Shown one piece after another: positions 1 to 9,412 of a DNA stretch of 64,000 bases. Every line of letters starts with the position of its first letter. Position 1 is the stretch's first letter. Position numbers and translations under genes: made by a program. Source of the stretch: Mycolicibacterium monacense (lineage in GTDB: Bacteria > Actinomycetota > Actinomycetes > Mycobacteriales > Mycobacteriaceae); assembly GCF_010731575.1 (NCBI RefSeq), contig NZ_AP022617.1, positions 4,092,001 through 4,156,000 of the forward strand, read 5' to 3'. The notes under the pieces are model-generated. The model saw only the letters and a program-made list of their open reading frames with translations, was not told where the DNA came from and did no database searches.

Positions 1-2607
1 CAGATACTGGCCGGAGGCGAATTCACCGGTGAGCGTGGCGGTTTCCGCGCTATAGCCGAGCGCCAGCTGCTGGGCGATGGTCACAGGTCCCAGCACGACG
101 CGCCGCTCGCCGTCTGCGAGACGGCTGGCGCCGATACGGACGATGTCGACGTCCAGCGGTACCGCGCTCTGCGTCGCCGACAACTGTGACCATGGGTCGA
201 TGAGGATGCCCGCGCCAGGGTCCGCGGCGGCCAGCGCGACGCCGTACTGCCCGGCCGCGGTGGTGGCGCTCCACGCCTGCGGCCGGGACAGCGCGTCGAC
301 AACCATCGACCGGGCGGAGACCACCGGCGCCGGCGCGGGCTGTTTGCCACCCCAGGTGACCGGGCCGACGTCGATCGAGATGTCGGGCAGCGGCCACGGC
401 AGCACCACTTCGCCTGTCCCCCAGGCTTTCCACGGAGCCGGACCTTCCAGGTGCAGGCGTAGGGTGATCGCGAGCAATGTGATGTCGAGGACGCGGACCG
501 ACACGCCCGCCATCAGGTCCGCCTGGAAGCCGAATGGATCGAACTGGATCAGCGCGTCGAGAGCGGCCGTGCCGTACACACCGGTGCCGTCGATTCCGTA
601 GCGGACGTCCAGCGCGCCGCCGAACTGGACCGTGTTGGTGGTGATCGCGGCATACGCCTCGAGCCGCAGATGAAAGGCCGGCGGCGAGATCTCGGCGCTG
701 ATGCGCCGCAGGTTGGCGAGTTCACCGGGCGGTTGATAGCGGGGATGAAAACCGCCGGCCGACAGCACGAAGGTGGGATCGGCCCCCAACCGCAGCAGCA
801 TGCCGAATTGCCCTGCGACGGTGAAGAACCCTATCCGCGAGTCGATCAACGAGGCGAGTATGAGCACGCGGTCGCCGCTGAACTCCCCATAGATCTCGGC
901 CTTGAGGTCGATGATCGGCGCGAAGTCGGCCGGGATCGCGATGCGTAGGCGGCCGAGGACGAGGATCTTCGGATCCGGCAGGGACAGGATCAGCGCCACC
1001 TCGGCGGTGACGAACGAGACGGGCCTGCCCCAGCCGAGCTTGACCATCGGGCCGATCACGAAACCGCCCTCGTGAACGGGGAAAACCGTGGCCAGCGTTT
1101 CGAGGATGGCGGGGGCGGCGCGGGCCGGGTCGTCCGGGAACAACAACCTGCTGATCGTCCCGTCACCGACCCCGGCAGCCAGCGCACGGGTGTCCGCACT
1201 CACGTTGGCGCCGACGATGCCGCCGACACCGTTGAGAGTGAACAGCAGACCGAGTTCGACGGGCGGGGAGATCTGCACCGAGATCGACACCGCGAACGAG
1301 AAGCCGTCGGGCCGATCGGTCAGCACGGCGAAGCCGGTGACCGCGACCGGTCCGATCCGTAGCGCCAACGCTCCGGAGTACCGCGTCCAGTCGGGGTGGC
1401 CGGGCACCGGAACGCGTTCGAGGAATCCGCCGCCGCGAACCGGACCGGCGTCGAGCGCGATCCCGAAGCCGTCGGGCGTCTTCAGAGACGCCTCACGCAC
1501 GAGCCGGTCTCCGAGCGGGTCGATTTCGAATCGCACCCCGAGGTTCTTCGCGGTCAGGGTCAGCGGCGAACCGATGCTGCCCTGCACCGAACTGGTGAGC
1601 GCGACGAACAGTCGGGTCCCGGTGGGCACGACGTCCAGCATGAGGCTGGTGATGCGGACCGGACCCTTCGATTTGGGCGGCACCAGTGAGATGCGCTCTC
1701 CGCGGGCCCCGCCGTTGACCGTGAAACCGTCTGCCGTGTCGATGCGCAGCGAAACGCTGCCGGTCGCGTCGGCCAGCCCCAGCGCGGCGGTCAGGGACCC
1801 GGCTGCGGAGTCGACCATCCGCAGGTCCTGCAGCCGCAGGGTCAATCCGAGTTGCGGTGCGCCGCTGTAGCGGAAGTCCCCGGCGAGCGCGACCTCACCG
1901 ACCGAGACGATCCCGAGCAGCGAGACATCGCCGGCGGCCACCTTCAGCTCGACCGATGAAGCACCGGTCACCACGGAGGCCTGCGAGCCGGCCAGCCCGA
2001 GCAGATCCGCGAACTCCCCGCTCACCGAACCGGCGTCCAGGACGCGGCGCACGATCTTGCGCAGGCCCTCGAGGCCCACCGCAGTCTTGGCGGCCGAGAC
2101 GACACCGGCCAGTGAGGCCGACGCCGCCTTGGTGAAATCAATTGTGCGCGGCTCGAATCCGACGTCGACGGCGGTGGAGAACCGGTCGATGGCCGCGATC
2201 AGCGCGTCGTAGGCTGCCTCATCGACCGGGAGGGCGAGCTGCGCGGCCAGCACGTCGGCCGACTGCATGATCTCCAGCACCACCCGGTTGAGCCGTCCCC
2301 GCAGGTAGTCGAGCGCGCGCAGCAGTAGCTCGACCGCGATGTCGCTGCGCACCGCCTCAGGCACGGGCGGACCGCCGAGCACCTGGCTGGCCGACATCGC
2401 GAATCGCGCGTCACTAGCCCGATCGTCCTCCAGCGTCTCGAATCGGAATCCGTTCTGTGTCAGGGCTTGTCGAGCCACCTCGTCGGCATAGGCCAGGATC
2501 ATCCAGCCGCCCGACGGCGCCGGTGTGGTGGCGACGAGGTAGAGCCCCGGCTGATTCATCAGCCGCTGACTGGACGGCGACCCGGTGATCGCGATGTAGT
2601 GGATCAC
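1..2607 (-). CDS. Large beta-rich protein, DUF6603-like (C-terminus beyond window)
   Basis: An open frame of 869 codons runs from a GTG at 2607 off the left edge, so the C-terminus is missing. The GTG overlaps the TGA of the upstream peptidase gene (GTGA), implying translational coupling. The N-terminal ~100 residues begin VIHYIAITGSPSSQ and look globular. The rest is long alternating hydrophobic/polar stretches rich in Gly, Leu, Val and Asp, suggesting an extended beta structure, with phrases such as LSAGGFHPRYQPP and FDPFGFQADLMAG that I associate from memory with the uncharacterised DUF6603 family of very large bacterial proteins. No signal peptide or catalytic motif is visible. Function unknown; the partner peptidase suggests processing or a shared surface role, which is inference. 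Confidence 0.6.
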   Translation of the reverse strand, partial: MIHYIAITGSPSSQRLMNQPGLYLVATTPAPSGGWMILAYADEVARQALTQNGFRFETLEDDRASDARFAMSASQVLGGPPVPEAVRSDIAVELLLRALDYLRGRLNRVVLEIMQSADVLAAQLALPVDEAAYDALIAAIDRFSTAVDVGFEPRTIDFTKAASASLAGVVSAAKTAVGLEGLRKIVRRVLDAGSVSGEFADLLGLAGSQASVVTGASSVELKVAAGDVSLLGIVSVGEVALAGDFRYSGAPQLGLTLRLQDLRMVDSAAGSLTAALGLADATGSVSLRIDTADGFTVNGGARGERISLVPPKSKGPVRITSLMLDVVPTGTRLFVALTSSVQGSIGSPLTLTAKNLGVRFEIDPLGDRLVREASLKTPDGFGIALDAGPVRGGGFLERVPVPGHPDWTRYSGALALRIGPVAVTGFAVLTDRPDGFSFAVSISVQISPPVELGLLFTLNGVGGIVGANVSADTRALAAGVGDGTISRLLFPDDPARAAPAILETLATVFPVHEGGFVIGPMVKLGWGRPVSFVTAEVALILSLPDPKILVLGRLRIAIPADFAPIIDLKAEIYGEFSGDRVLILASLIDSRIGFFTVAGQFGMLLRLGADPTFVLSAGGFHPRYQPPGELANLRRISAEISPPAFHLRLEAYAAITTNTVQFGGALDVRYGIDGTGVYGTAALDALIQFDPFGFQADLMAGVSVRVLDITLLAITLRLHLEGPAPWKAWGTGEVVLPWPLPDISIDVGPVTWGGKQPAPAPVVSARSMVVDALSRPQAWSATTAAGQYGVALAAADPGAGILIDPWSQLSATQSAVPLDVDIVRIGASRLADGERRVVLGPVTIAQQLALGYSAETATLTGEFASGQYL

Positions 2608-3848
2608 GGTTGATGCCACGCGCTCCACGAGCCATGCTTGAGCAAACCGAACAGCCCGGCGTGCACCTCGCGTTCGATCTTGGGATACACGTCGGTGTAA
2701 TTCGGCTGGAAACCGCCCTCGTCCTCGTCGGGGTTGTCGGGATTCTGACTCTTCGTCAAGCCGCACTCGATGGTGAAGGCCACACAGCGCCGGTCCACTC
2801 CTGCGGCGAACTGTCGGCTGAATGCATAGTCATCCGCGACGCCCGTGTAGGTCTCGCCGTCACCCTCCATCCCGGCGGACTGCGATACCGCATAGGTCGA
2901 GCGCCGGCGCGCGACGGGCGAGGCACCGGCCGAGTCGACGATCTCTTTGGCCATGGCGAGCCCGAGGTCGGCGAGCAGGTTGTTCAGGTCGTTGTCGACG
3001 AACTCGCCGTAGCGTGTCGCGGTGGCGGCCACGCCGTCACGCTTCCCGTCGAACGCGGTGTTGCCGAATGACATTGCGCGTTCGGTGCTCTGGTTCGTCT
3101 CCATACCCCACGGGAAGCTGACACTGCGCCCGGTCATGTGCACGTCGACGAAGACCTCCACCTTCTCGGCATCGATCAGATTCGCCACGTTGCGGGTCTC
3201 GGGTTCGGAAAGCGGACTCGGTCCGTGAAACGTGCCCGCACACGGTTTCGTAGACGCCTTGACGCGACTTGCGGCGGCGGTGTCGTAGTACCTCTGGAAG
3301 TCCCAGGCGATGTCGTAATTCCGGTTGATGTCCACACCGAGGCATGACCCTGCCACCGCGCTACGGCGGTTCTTGCGCCACAGGCGGTTCTCGGCGTTCT
3401 CCTTCGGCGCGGTGACCGAGACCCACCGGCCGTCGGGGTTCACCAGGGGAAGGACGATGATGTCGAAGCGTCGGAGTATCGCGGCCACATCTGCGGCCGC
3501 GACGACATAGGGCGCCTTGTCGTGCGCTGCGTTGCTCGGATTCTCGTACGGCACACCGCCACTCTCGAATCGCGGATAGACGATGTCCCTGGCGAGTGTC
3601 TTCGCCTCGACCAATTTCTCCGCGAAACTGAGTAGCGCGTCGGGCGGAACCCACTCCCTGGCGTGCACGCCACCGATGAACAACGCGGGAATCTTGCGCG
3701 ACGTCACCGTCCGGTCGGTCAGGGCGACAGCTGTGATCGGAAAACCGTTCGGCGCCACCCCGGGAGCGCCGACCGGTGATGCGGTGAGGTGCACCGGCCG
3801 ACACAGCTCTCGGTAGTACAGCGCAAGGTCGGCGAGTCGGTCGACCAC
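2604..3848 (-). CDS. M14-family zinc carboxypeptidase
   Basis: 414 aa from the only usable start, GTG at 3848; an in-frame stop lies about 55 bases upstream. It has the M14 layout: HARE (His62, Glu65) supplies two zinc ligands, DVH (His237) the third, NRN near 175-177 supplies the substrate-carboxylate arginine, and FTIECG places the catalytic glutamate near 361. Such enzymes remove C-terminal residues or cleave cell-wall peptides. No convincing signal peptide precedes the catalytic domain, so location is unclear. It is first in a two-gene unit with the large DUF6603-like gene, overlapping it by four bases, and diverges from the DsbA-like lipoprotein gene. The family is secure; the substrate is not known. 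Confidence 0.85.
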   Translation of the reverse strand: MVDRLADLALYYRELCRPVHLTASPVGAPGVAPNGFPITAVALTDRTVTSRKIPALFIGGVHAREWVPPDALLSFAEKLVEAKTLARDIVYPRFESGGVPYENPSNAAHDKAPYVVAAADVAAILRRFDIIVLPLVNPDGRWVSVTAPKENAENRLWRKNRRSAVAGSCLGVDINRNYDIAWDFQRYYDTAAASRVKASTKPCAGTFHGPSPLSEPETRNVANLIDAEKVEVFVDVHMTGRSVSFPWGMETNQSTERAMSFGNTAFDGKRDGVAATATRYGEFVDNDLNNLLADLGLAMAKEIVDSAGASPVARRRSTYAVSQSAGMEGDGETYTGVADDYAFSRQFAAGVDRRCVAFTIECGLTKSQNPDNPDEDEGGFQPNYTDVYPKIEREVHAGLFGLLKHGSWSAWHQP

Positions 3849-3990
3849 TTCATCAGGTTTGAGGTATCCGCCGATGACTCCCCCTCGGCCAAGCGGGCAC
3901 GATTACCGTGACGATATCGCCCACCAGGGCCGACGGCGCGTCGAATCGGCGCGGACGTGAACGGGTACGTGAAGAAGGAAGGAACTGCCG

Positions 3991-4653
3991 GTGCGCACAG
4001 CGATCCTGTTCGTCGCGACACTGTTGCTGTTCACCGTCGGGTGTTCGCGGGAGGTCACCGGAACCGCCCGCCAGGATCCGAACCAGCCGCGCGCCGCGGT
4101 GACCGAGGACGGCTACGGCATCCTCGTCGGCGATCCCGAGGCCGCGGCGCAGATCGAGGTGTTCACCGAACCGCAGTGTCCACACTGCGCCGCCCTGCAG
4201 GCCGACTTCGGCAGCGAGCTGGCCAGTTACGTCAGCCTCGGACAGTTGGCGGTGACCTATCGGCCGGTGACGTTCCTCGACCAGAACGGCGACCACTCGG
4301 CGCGGGTGAGCAACGCGATGTTCGCCGCCGCCGACGCATCGCCGCGGGCGGTGGCCTTCCAGGCGTTCGTCGAGGAGTTGTGGGCGCATCAGCAGCCCGG
4401 CGGTTCGGGACCGACCGACGCCGAGATGGCCGATATGGCCCAGAACAGCGGTATCCCCGCACCCGGCGTCGCGGCCGTCGCGGGCGGCGGCGAGGCGGTC
4501 GACACCCGGGACATGTCCGACCTCAACGTCGAACTCCTAGCGGAGATCAACATCTACGGGATCGGCACGCCGACGGTCTACGACCTGGTCAACGACGAAG
4601 TGCTCGACATCAACGACGACAACTGGCTGTCGAAGCTCATCTCGACGATCTAG
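3991..4653 (+). CDS. DsbA-like thioredoxin-fold lipoprotein
   Basis: 220 aa from a GTG preceded by a strong AAGGAAGGA ribosome site. The first 18 residues are a lipoprotein signal ending FTVGC, with Cys18 the expected lipidated residue, so the protein should sit on the outer face of the cytoplasmic membrane. The mature part carries CPHC (Cys63, Cys66), the redox motif of DsbA-type thiol oxidoreductases, followed by a helical insertion and a cis-Pro-type GTPTVYDL segment near the C-terminus. It probably introduces or rearranges disulfides in exported proteins. Transcribed divergently from the M14 peptidase gene and convergent with the alcohol dehydrogenase gene; no obvious partner. Confidence 0.82.
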   Translation: MRTAILFVATLLLFTVGCSREVTGTARQDPNQPRAAVTEDGYGILVGDPEAAAQIEVFTEPQCPHCAALQADFGSELASYVSLGQLAVTYRPVTFLDQNGDHSARVSNAMFAAADASPRAVAFQAFVEELWAHQQPGGSGPTDAEMADMAQNSGIPAPGVAAVAGGGEAVDTRDMSDLNVELLAEINIYGIGTPTVYDLVNDEVLDINDDNWLSKLISTI

Positions 4654-4662
4654 CGCCGCTTC

Positions 4663-5829
4663 CTAGGGACGCAGTGCCACGCGGATGCAGTTGTCCTGCT
4701 TGTTCTTGAACATGTCGTAGGCGCGCACACCCTGTTCGAGCGGTAGATCGTGGGTGATCAGCTTCGCCGGGTCGAGGTCGCCCTGCTCGACGTAGTCGAA
4801 CAGACGCGCCATGTACCGCTGACCGTGCTGTTGAGCCGATCTGAGCGTCAACCCCTTGTTGGTCACCACGCCCATCGGGAACTTGTCGGTCAACCCGTAG
4901 ACGCCGAGCACCGACACCACTCCGCCCTTGCGGCACGCGAGGATCGCCTGGCGCAGTGCGCTCGCCCGGTCGGTCTCCAGCCGCAGCAGCTGCTTGGCCC
5001 GGTCGTAGACCTGTTGCAGTCCGGTGCTGTGGCCCTCCATGCCGACCGCATCGATGCAGGCGTCCGGCCCGCGCCCGCCGGTCATCTCGCGCAGCGACTC
5101 CTGCACGCTGTCCGCCGCGCCGTAGTCGATGGTCTCCAGCCCGAATTCGCCTGCCAGCGAGAGGCGTTCGGGGATACGGTCGATGACGATGGCGCGTTCG
5201 GCGCCGAGCAGCAATGCGCTCTTGGCCGCCATCAGGCCCACTCCCCCGGCGCCCCAGACCGCCACGGTGTCGCCGCCGTTGACGTCGCAGAAGTCCGCGC
5301 CCATGAACCCGGTCGGCACGGCGTCGGACAGGAACAGCGCCTGTTCGTCGGTGATGTCGCCGGGGATCGGGAAACAGTTCGTATCGCCGAACGGCACCCG
5401 CACGAACTGGGCGTGCGATCCGGCGTAGCCGCCGAACGGGTGGGTGTATCCGTAGATCCCGCCGGACGGGTAGCCCAGGAGTGGTTGCTGCAGTTCGGCA
5501 TTCGGGTTGGTGGTGTCACAGCACGAGTACAGGTCGTGCTCGCAGTACCAGCACCGGTCGCACCCGATGAACGACGGGACGACGACGCGGTCGCCGACCT
5601 TGACGTCGCGGACCTCGCGGCCGGTTTCGACGATCTCACCCATGAATTCGTGCCCGAAGATGTCACCTTCCCGCATGCCAGGCAGATAACCGTCGATGAA
5701 GTGCAGATCGGATCCGCAGGTGGTGGTCAGCGTGACCTTGAGGATGACGTCGTGCGGGTTGAGGATCTCGGGATCGTCGACCGTCTCGACGGACAGCTTG
5801 TTGACGCCGTTCCAGCACAGTGCGCGCAT
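4663..5829 (-). CDS. Zinc-dependent alcohol dehydrogenase (glutathione-independent formaldehyde dehydrogenase-like)
   Basis: 388 aa, medium-chain dehydrogenase/reductase. Catalytic zinc ligands Cys38 (CGSDLH) and the GHEFMGEIVETG motif (His60, Glu61) are present, as are the structural-zinc cysteines near 90, 93, 96 and 104. GAGGVG near 193 starts the NAD(P) Rossmann fold. The long insertion after the structural zinc resembles the FdhA/glutathione-independent formaldehyde dehydrogenase branch rather than simple ethanol dehydrogenases. Start ATG has an AAGGAAGG ribosome site. It follows the SRPBCC gene after 12 bases, so they are probably one transcript. Substrate not determinable from sequence. 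Confidence 0.85.
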   Translation of the reverse strand: MRALCWNGVNKLSVETVDDPEILNPHDVILKVTLTTTCGSDLHFIDGYLPGMREGDIFGHEFMGEIVETGREVRDVKVGDRVVVPSFIGCDRCWYCEHDLYSCCDTTNPNAELQQPLLGYPSGGIYGYTHPFGGYAGSHAQFVRVPFGDTNCFPIPGDITDEQALFLSDAVPTGFMGADFCDVNGGDTVAVWGAGGVGLMAAKSALLLGAERAIVIDRIPERLSLAGEFGLETIDYGAADSVQESLREMTGGRGPDACIDAVGMEGHSTGLQQVYDRAKQLLRLETDRASALRQAILACRKGGVVSVLGVYGLTDKFPMGVVTNKGLTLRSAQQHGQRYMARLFDYVEQGDLDPAKLITHDLPLEQGVRAYDMFKNKQDNCIRVALRP

Positions 5830-5841
5830 GAGTAACCTTCC

Positions 5842-6348
5842 TTACCGCGCGGAGGGACGCGCGCTGGGGTTCTTACGGATGGTGGGGACCTCGCCGGTCT
5901 GCAACAACGCGCGGCAGCGGTAGAGCAGTTTGAACGCGAGCGCGCCGGAGAGCAGATCGGGCGCCGGGGTCTTGGTCTTCAGGGTGACCTCGGTGCCGAG
6001 GTGGTTCGGCGCGGGCCGGAAGGTGACGATGATCTCGTTTCCGTCGTCGCCGGCGAACCGCAGCCCGCCGTCGATGCTGTGGATCCGGGACTCCCACGTC
6101 GTCTCGACCGGGCCGGCGTGCAGTGTCCAGCGGTAGTGGTCGGGTCCGGTGTACTCCACGTCGCCGAGTTCGCCGAGCACGATCGACATTCGGTGCGCGT
6201 CGCGCCACAGCTCCTCGACCTCGACGACGCTGCTGGTGATGGTCACCGACTGCCCGTGCGTCGCGTCGCGTGTCTTGTCGCCGACCTTGCTGACCACGCC
6301 TGCGGCCAAGTTGGTGGCCCGGTCTCTGGCCGAGTCCAGAATCGACAT
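5842..6348 (-). CDS. SRPBCC (polyketide cyclase/START-like) protein
   Basis: 168 aa. After a short helical N-terminus (MSILDSARDRATN) the protein has the SRPBCC pattern: VTITSSVVEVEELWRDAHR opening strand and helix, YRWTLHAGPVETTWESRI mid-strands, and a C-terminal helix (LSGALAFKLLYRCRALL). These proteins form a helix-grip pocket for hydrophobic ligands. It has a good ribosome site (GGAGGGAGC) and lies directly upstream of the zinc dehydrogenase on the same strand, so a shared small hydrophobic substrate or stress role is plausible but inferred. Confidence 0.75.
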   Translation of the reverse strand: MSILDSARDRATNLAAGVVSKVGDKTRDATHGQSVTITSSVVEVEELWRDAHRMSIVLGELGDVEYTGPDHYRWTLHAGPVETTWESRIHSIDGGLRFAGDDGNEIIVTFRPAPNHLGTEVTLKTKTPAPDLLSGALAFKLLYRCRALLQTGEVPTIRKNPSARPSAR

Positions 6349-6402
6349 GTCGAGCTCCCTCCGTCGCGCGGGCGATACCCGGCGCGGGGACGGCCAAACG
6401 CG

Positions 6403-6915
6403 TCAGGACGGGACAGGCTCCCGGGCCAGCCGCTTCTGCAGTACGGCCAGACCGATCAGCGCACCACCGGCGACCAGCCAGCCGACGACGGCGATCGATC
6501 CGGCCGGGATGATCGCCAATGACGCGTCACGGTCGCGCACCCGCACGAGATCCGGGTTGTTGCGGTCGTATTCGACGTAGATGCGCATCCCCGTCTCCAA
6601 CTCCGACGGGTACAGCACGCCGAGTTCGGGACGGTAGGTGATGCGGTCGGGGGTGACGAACTCGATGGTCGACCGGCGCGGCCCGGCGCTGAGCACCGTC
6701 GCCTCGGCGACGCCCATGTGGCGTTCGATCTGGCGGTCGTTCCGCCAGGCGCCGATCACCATCAGCGCCGACTGCAGCGTCACCAGGCACGCCGCGAGGA
6801 TGATGCCGATGCGCACCCGCCGGATGATCCGCTCGGCGCGGGTCTCGTCCCCGTCGCCCCACAGATGCGGGATGACCACGCGGCGGACGGCGGCCACCCG
6901 TTCGGCCAGCCTCAC
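6403..6915 (-). CDS. DUF3592-type membrane protein (Rv0556-like)
   Basis: 170 aa from a GTG at 6915 that overlaps the menD stop (GTGA), so translation is coupled to menD. Two hydrophobic helices (about residues 35-55, [20 protein letters not shown], and 135-155) flank an extracytoplasmic region with the DUF3592 features [32 protein letters not shown]. Its position after menD matches Rv0556 of M. tuberculosis from memory. Function unknown; coupling to menD suggests a membrane role linked to quinone synthesis, which is only inference. Confidence 0.78.
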   Translation of the reverse strand: MRLAERVAAVRRVVIPHLWGDGDETRAERIIRRVRIGIILAACLVTLQSALMVIGAWRNDRQIERHMGVAEATVLSAGPRRSTIEFVTPDRITYRPELGVLYPSELETGMRIYVEYDRNNPDLVRVRDRDASLAIIPAGSIAVVGWLVAGGALIGLAVLQKRLAREPVPS

Positions 6916-8555
6916 AGCGCGGCCTTGATCGAGGCATGCAGCGCGCGCAGCGACGACCTGTCGGCTTTCACCTCCAGCACGCGCATCCCCTCGTGCGGTT
7001 CGTCGAGTGCGTCGGCGAGCTGGCCGACCTCGATCTGGCGGTTGTCGACGTGATAGGCGCGGCACAGCGCGCCGACGTCGACGTCGTGCGGGGTGCCGAA
7101 CACCCGAGACGAAACGTCGCTGAAGCGGGGATCGCCCTGTTCGAGCAGTTCGAAGATGCCGCCGCCGTTGTCGTTCGACACCACGATCGTCAGGTTGCGC
7201 GGGGTCGGTTCGGTCGGGCCGATCAACAGGCCCGAGCTGTCGTGTACGAACGTCAGGTCGCCCATCAACGCGATGGTGCGGCCGCCGGTGCGGTCGTGGG
7301 CCAGTGCGGCGCCGATCGCCGTCGACACCGTGCCGTCGATACCGGCCACCCCGCGGTTGGAGCGCACCTGCACACCGTGGGGCGTGAACCCGACCAGCGC
7401 GGCGTCGCGCACCGGGTTGCTCGCGCCCAGCACCAGCTGATCCCCCGGCCGAACCGCGTCGGCCACCGCTGCGGCGACGTGCAGTCCGGTGGTCAGCGGG
7501 TGGGCGGCGAGTTGTTCGCGCACCGCGGCGACGGCGTGGTCGTTGACCTCCTTGCAGCGCCGCAGCCACGCCGGGTCGGGAGTGCCGCTGGTGACCGCGC
7601 GGGTTCCGGTGGCCTGCGAGTTACCGCTGACGTCGGGCCAGCGCGGCCCGGTGGTGAGCGCGTACACCGGCACCGACGGGTCGGCGAGCAGCGCGGAGAC
7701 CGGCCGGTGCAGTGTCGGGCGGCCGAGCATGATGACCTGCTTGGGCCGCAGCAGGCGCAGCGCCATCGGGTGCAGCGGATTGGCCGCAGGCGGTGCCGTC
7801 GGTTCGGCGACGGTGGGCAGGTCGGCGAGGTTCGGGTGCACGCCCGCGCCGTGACCGGCGATCACCACGGTGTCGGGGGTGAGGTCGATGTCGAGCGGCT
7901 GGTCGAACGTCACCGGCGGGGTGTGGGTCCACGGTTTGCCGTCGGGGCGGCCCGGCGGACAGGAGCCGTCGTCGTCGAAGGTGGGCACCAGCGGTTCGCG
8001 CAGCGGGATGTCGAACTGCACGGGGCCGGCGTTGGCGCTGCGCGAACCCGTCGCCGCCACCACCACCCGGCAGGTCGCCGAACGCCACTGCGCGTTGAGG
8101 GAAGTCATATCGCCCGGACTGCCTGCGCTCAATTCCGGGGCGAGACCCAGGCTGATGTTCGCCCGTACCTGGTTGCCGAAGTAGCCGAGCTGCTCGAAGG
8201 TCTGGTTCGCCCCGGTGCCGAGCAGTTCGTAGGGCCGGTTCGCGCTGAGCACGATCAGCGGCACCCGGGCGTAGTTGGCCTCGACGACGGCGGGGCCCAG
8301 GTTCGCGACCGCGGTGCCCGACGTCATCGCCACGCACACCGGCGCCCGGTCGGCGACCGCCAACCCGATCGCGAGGAAGCCGGCGGTGCGTTCGTCGATG
8401 CGGACGTGCAGCCGCAGCCGGCCCGCGCGGTCGGCGTCGGCCAGCGCGAAGGCCAGCGGTGCGTTACGCGACCCCGGGCACAGCACGACGTCGTGCACGC
8501 CGCCGCGAACGAGTTCGTCGACGACGACCCGCGCCTGTGCCGTCGAGGGGTTCAT
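6912..8555 (-). CDS. menD: MenD, SEPHCHC synthase (menaquinone biosynthesis)
   Basis: 547 aa, thiamine-diphosphate enzyme joining 2-oxoglutarate to isochorismate, an early step to menaquinone. Visible signatures: [15 protein letters not shown] at the N-terminus, [11 protein letters not shown], the [15 protein letters not shown] segment, and the TPP/Mg-binding region [11 protein letters not shown] through [11 protein letters not shown]. The true start is ATG at 8555 ([10 protein letters not shown]); the open frame continues further upstream only by chance. A TATCCT box lies six bases before the ATG inside the end of the upstream hydrolase gene, so menD may have its own leaderless promoter besides cotranscription. 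Cytosolic or membrane-associated; operon hydrolase-menD-DUF3592. Confidence 0.96.
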   Translation of the reverse strand: MNPSTAQARVVVDELVRGGVHDVVLCPGSRNAPLAFALADADRAGRLRLHVRIDERTAGFLAIGLAVADRAPVCVAMTSGTAVANLGPAVVEANYARVPLIVLSANRPYELLGTGANQTFEQLGYFGNQVRANISLGLAPELSAGSPGDMTSLNAQWRSATCRVVVAATGSRSANAGPVQFDIPLREPLVPTFDDDGSCPPGRPDGKPWTHTPPVTFDQPLDIDLTPDTVVIAGHGAGVHPNLADLPTVAEPTAPPAANPLHPMALRLLRPKQVIMLGRPTLHRPVSALLADPSVPVYALTTGPRWPDVSGNSQATGTRAVTSGTPDPAWLRRCKEVNDHAVAAVREQLAAHPLTTGLHVAAAVADAVRPGDQLVLGASNPVRDAALVGFTPHGVQVRSNRGVAGIDGTVSTAIGAALAHDRTGGRTIALMGDLTFVHDSSGLLIGPTEPTPRNLTIVVSNDNGGGIFELLEQGDPRFSDVSSRVFGTPHDVDVGALCRAYHVDNRQIEVGQLADALDEPHEGMRVLEVKADRSSLRALHASIKAAL

Positions 8556-8557
8556 CG

Positions 8558-9340
8558 CTACAGGATATCGGCGAAGAATTTCAGCGCCGCGGCGTTGACT
8601 TCCTGCGGCCGCTCGATGAAGCCGAGGTGTCCGGCGTCGGGGATCTCCAAATAGCGGCCGTGCGGCATCGCGTCGGCGACCTCCTTGCCCAGATGCGGGG
8701 GCAACAGGACGTCGTCGGCGAACCCGATCACCAGCGTGGGGATGCGGATGCTGCGGTAGGCGGGCAGGCGGTTCTCCTTCGGGCCCACCGACCCCTGGGT
8801 CCGCAGACCGGGCGTGTACTTGGTCGGCCACATCGTGAACATCTCGATCCAGTCGCCGATCGCGCGGTCGTCGTTGATCGTCTTGGGTGAGAAGTTCTCC
8901 AGCACACGGACCTTCGCGTCAAATCGTGGCGGCAGGGTGATGCCGGCGTCGACCAGTTCCCGTTCGGCGTCGGAGAAGAAGTTGCGGGCCCGGTCGTGGC
9001 GGCCGCGGGTGGCCATCAGCACCGCGGACCGGACCAGATCCGGGCGGGCCAGCATGAGTTCCTGGGCGATGAAGGAGCCCATCGACACCGCCACGATGCG
9101 GACGGGGGCGGCGCCCAGTTTCTCGATGAGCGCTGCGGTGTCGGCGACCATCTGCTCGACGCCGAAGCCCTCGGCGTTCTCGGTGGCGCCGACGCCGCGG
9201 TTGTCGAAGGTGATGGCCCGGTAACCGTTGCGGACGAACTCCGGGACCTGGTGCAGGTGCCAGGTGCGGCCGGCGCCGCCGCGACCGGCGATGAACAGCA
9301 CCGGGATGCCGGTGCCGCGATCGTCGTAAGCGAGATTCAC
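8558..9340 (-). CDS. Alpha/beta hydrolase (BpoC-like)
   Basis: 260 aa from GTG at 9340 ([11 protein letters not shown]); longer starts exist but add a basic, non-conserved stretch. Alpha/beta hydrolase fold: oxyanion region [23 protein letters not shown], nucleophile elbow VSMGS (Ser near 103), Asp in FADDVLLPP, and His in DAGHLGF. Position between menC and menD matches Rv0554 (bpoC, annotated as a peroxidase/hydrolase) in M. tuberculosis. It could act as a MenH-type lyase or thioesterase for the pathway, but the haloperoxidase-like name does not prove that. Gap to menD is two bases. Confidence 0.85.
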   Translation of the reverse strand: MNLAYDDRGTGIPVLFIAGRGGAGRTWHLHQVPEFVRNGYRAITFDNRGVGATENAEGFGVEQMVADTAALIEKLGAAPVRIVAVSMGSFIAQELMLARPDLVRSAVLMATRGRHDRARNFFSDAERELVDAGITLPPRFDAKVRVLENFSPKTINDDRAIGDWIEMFTMWPTKYTPGLRTQGSVGPKENRLPAYRSIRIPTLVIGFADDVLLPPHLGKEVADAMPHGRYLEIPDAGHLGFIERPQEVNAAALKFFADIL

Positions 9341-9363
9341 GCGTCCCGACGCTACTCGACGGC

Positions 9364-9412
9364 GATTTCGGCGTGGTGGGTCGCGCCCAGCGCGACTGCG
9401 CACGCCGAAATC
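9364..9412 (-). terminator. Long hairpin downstream of DUF385 gene, candidate terminator
   Basis: Perfect 12-base arms GATTTCGGCGTG (9364-9375) and CACGCCGAAATC (9401-9412) enclose a second inner inverted repeat GTCGCGC/GCGCGAC. The right arm overlaps the stop codon of the DUF385 gene. There is no clear U tract, as usual in mycobacteria. It separates that gene from the bpoC-like/menD unit. Confidence 0.5.

Noticed and set aside
1072..1870. Plus-strand frames at the left edge (up to 260 codons)
   Set aside because: They oppose a continuous 869-codon minus-strand frame coupled to the peptidase gene and show no domain.
4750..5835. 361-codon plus-strand open frame opposite the zinc dehydrogenase
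   Set aside because: Shadow frame; the minus strand holds all zinc and NAD motifs.
6936..8654. 572-codon plus-strand open frame opposite menD and the hydrolase gene
   Set aside because: A GC-rich antisense shadow: menD motifs are complete on the minus strand, and the plus-strand product has low-complexity Arg/Gly/Val composition with no domain.
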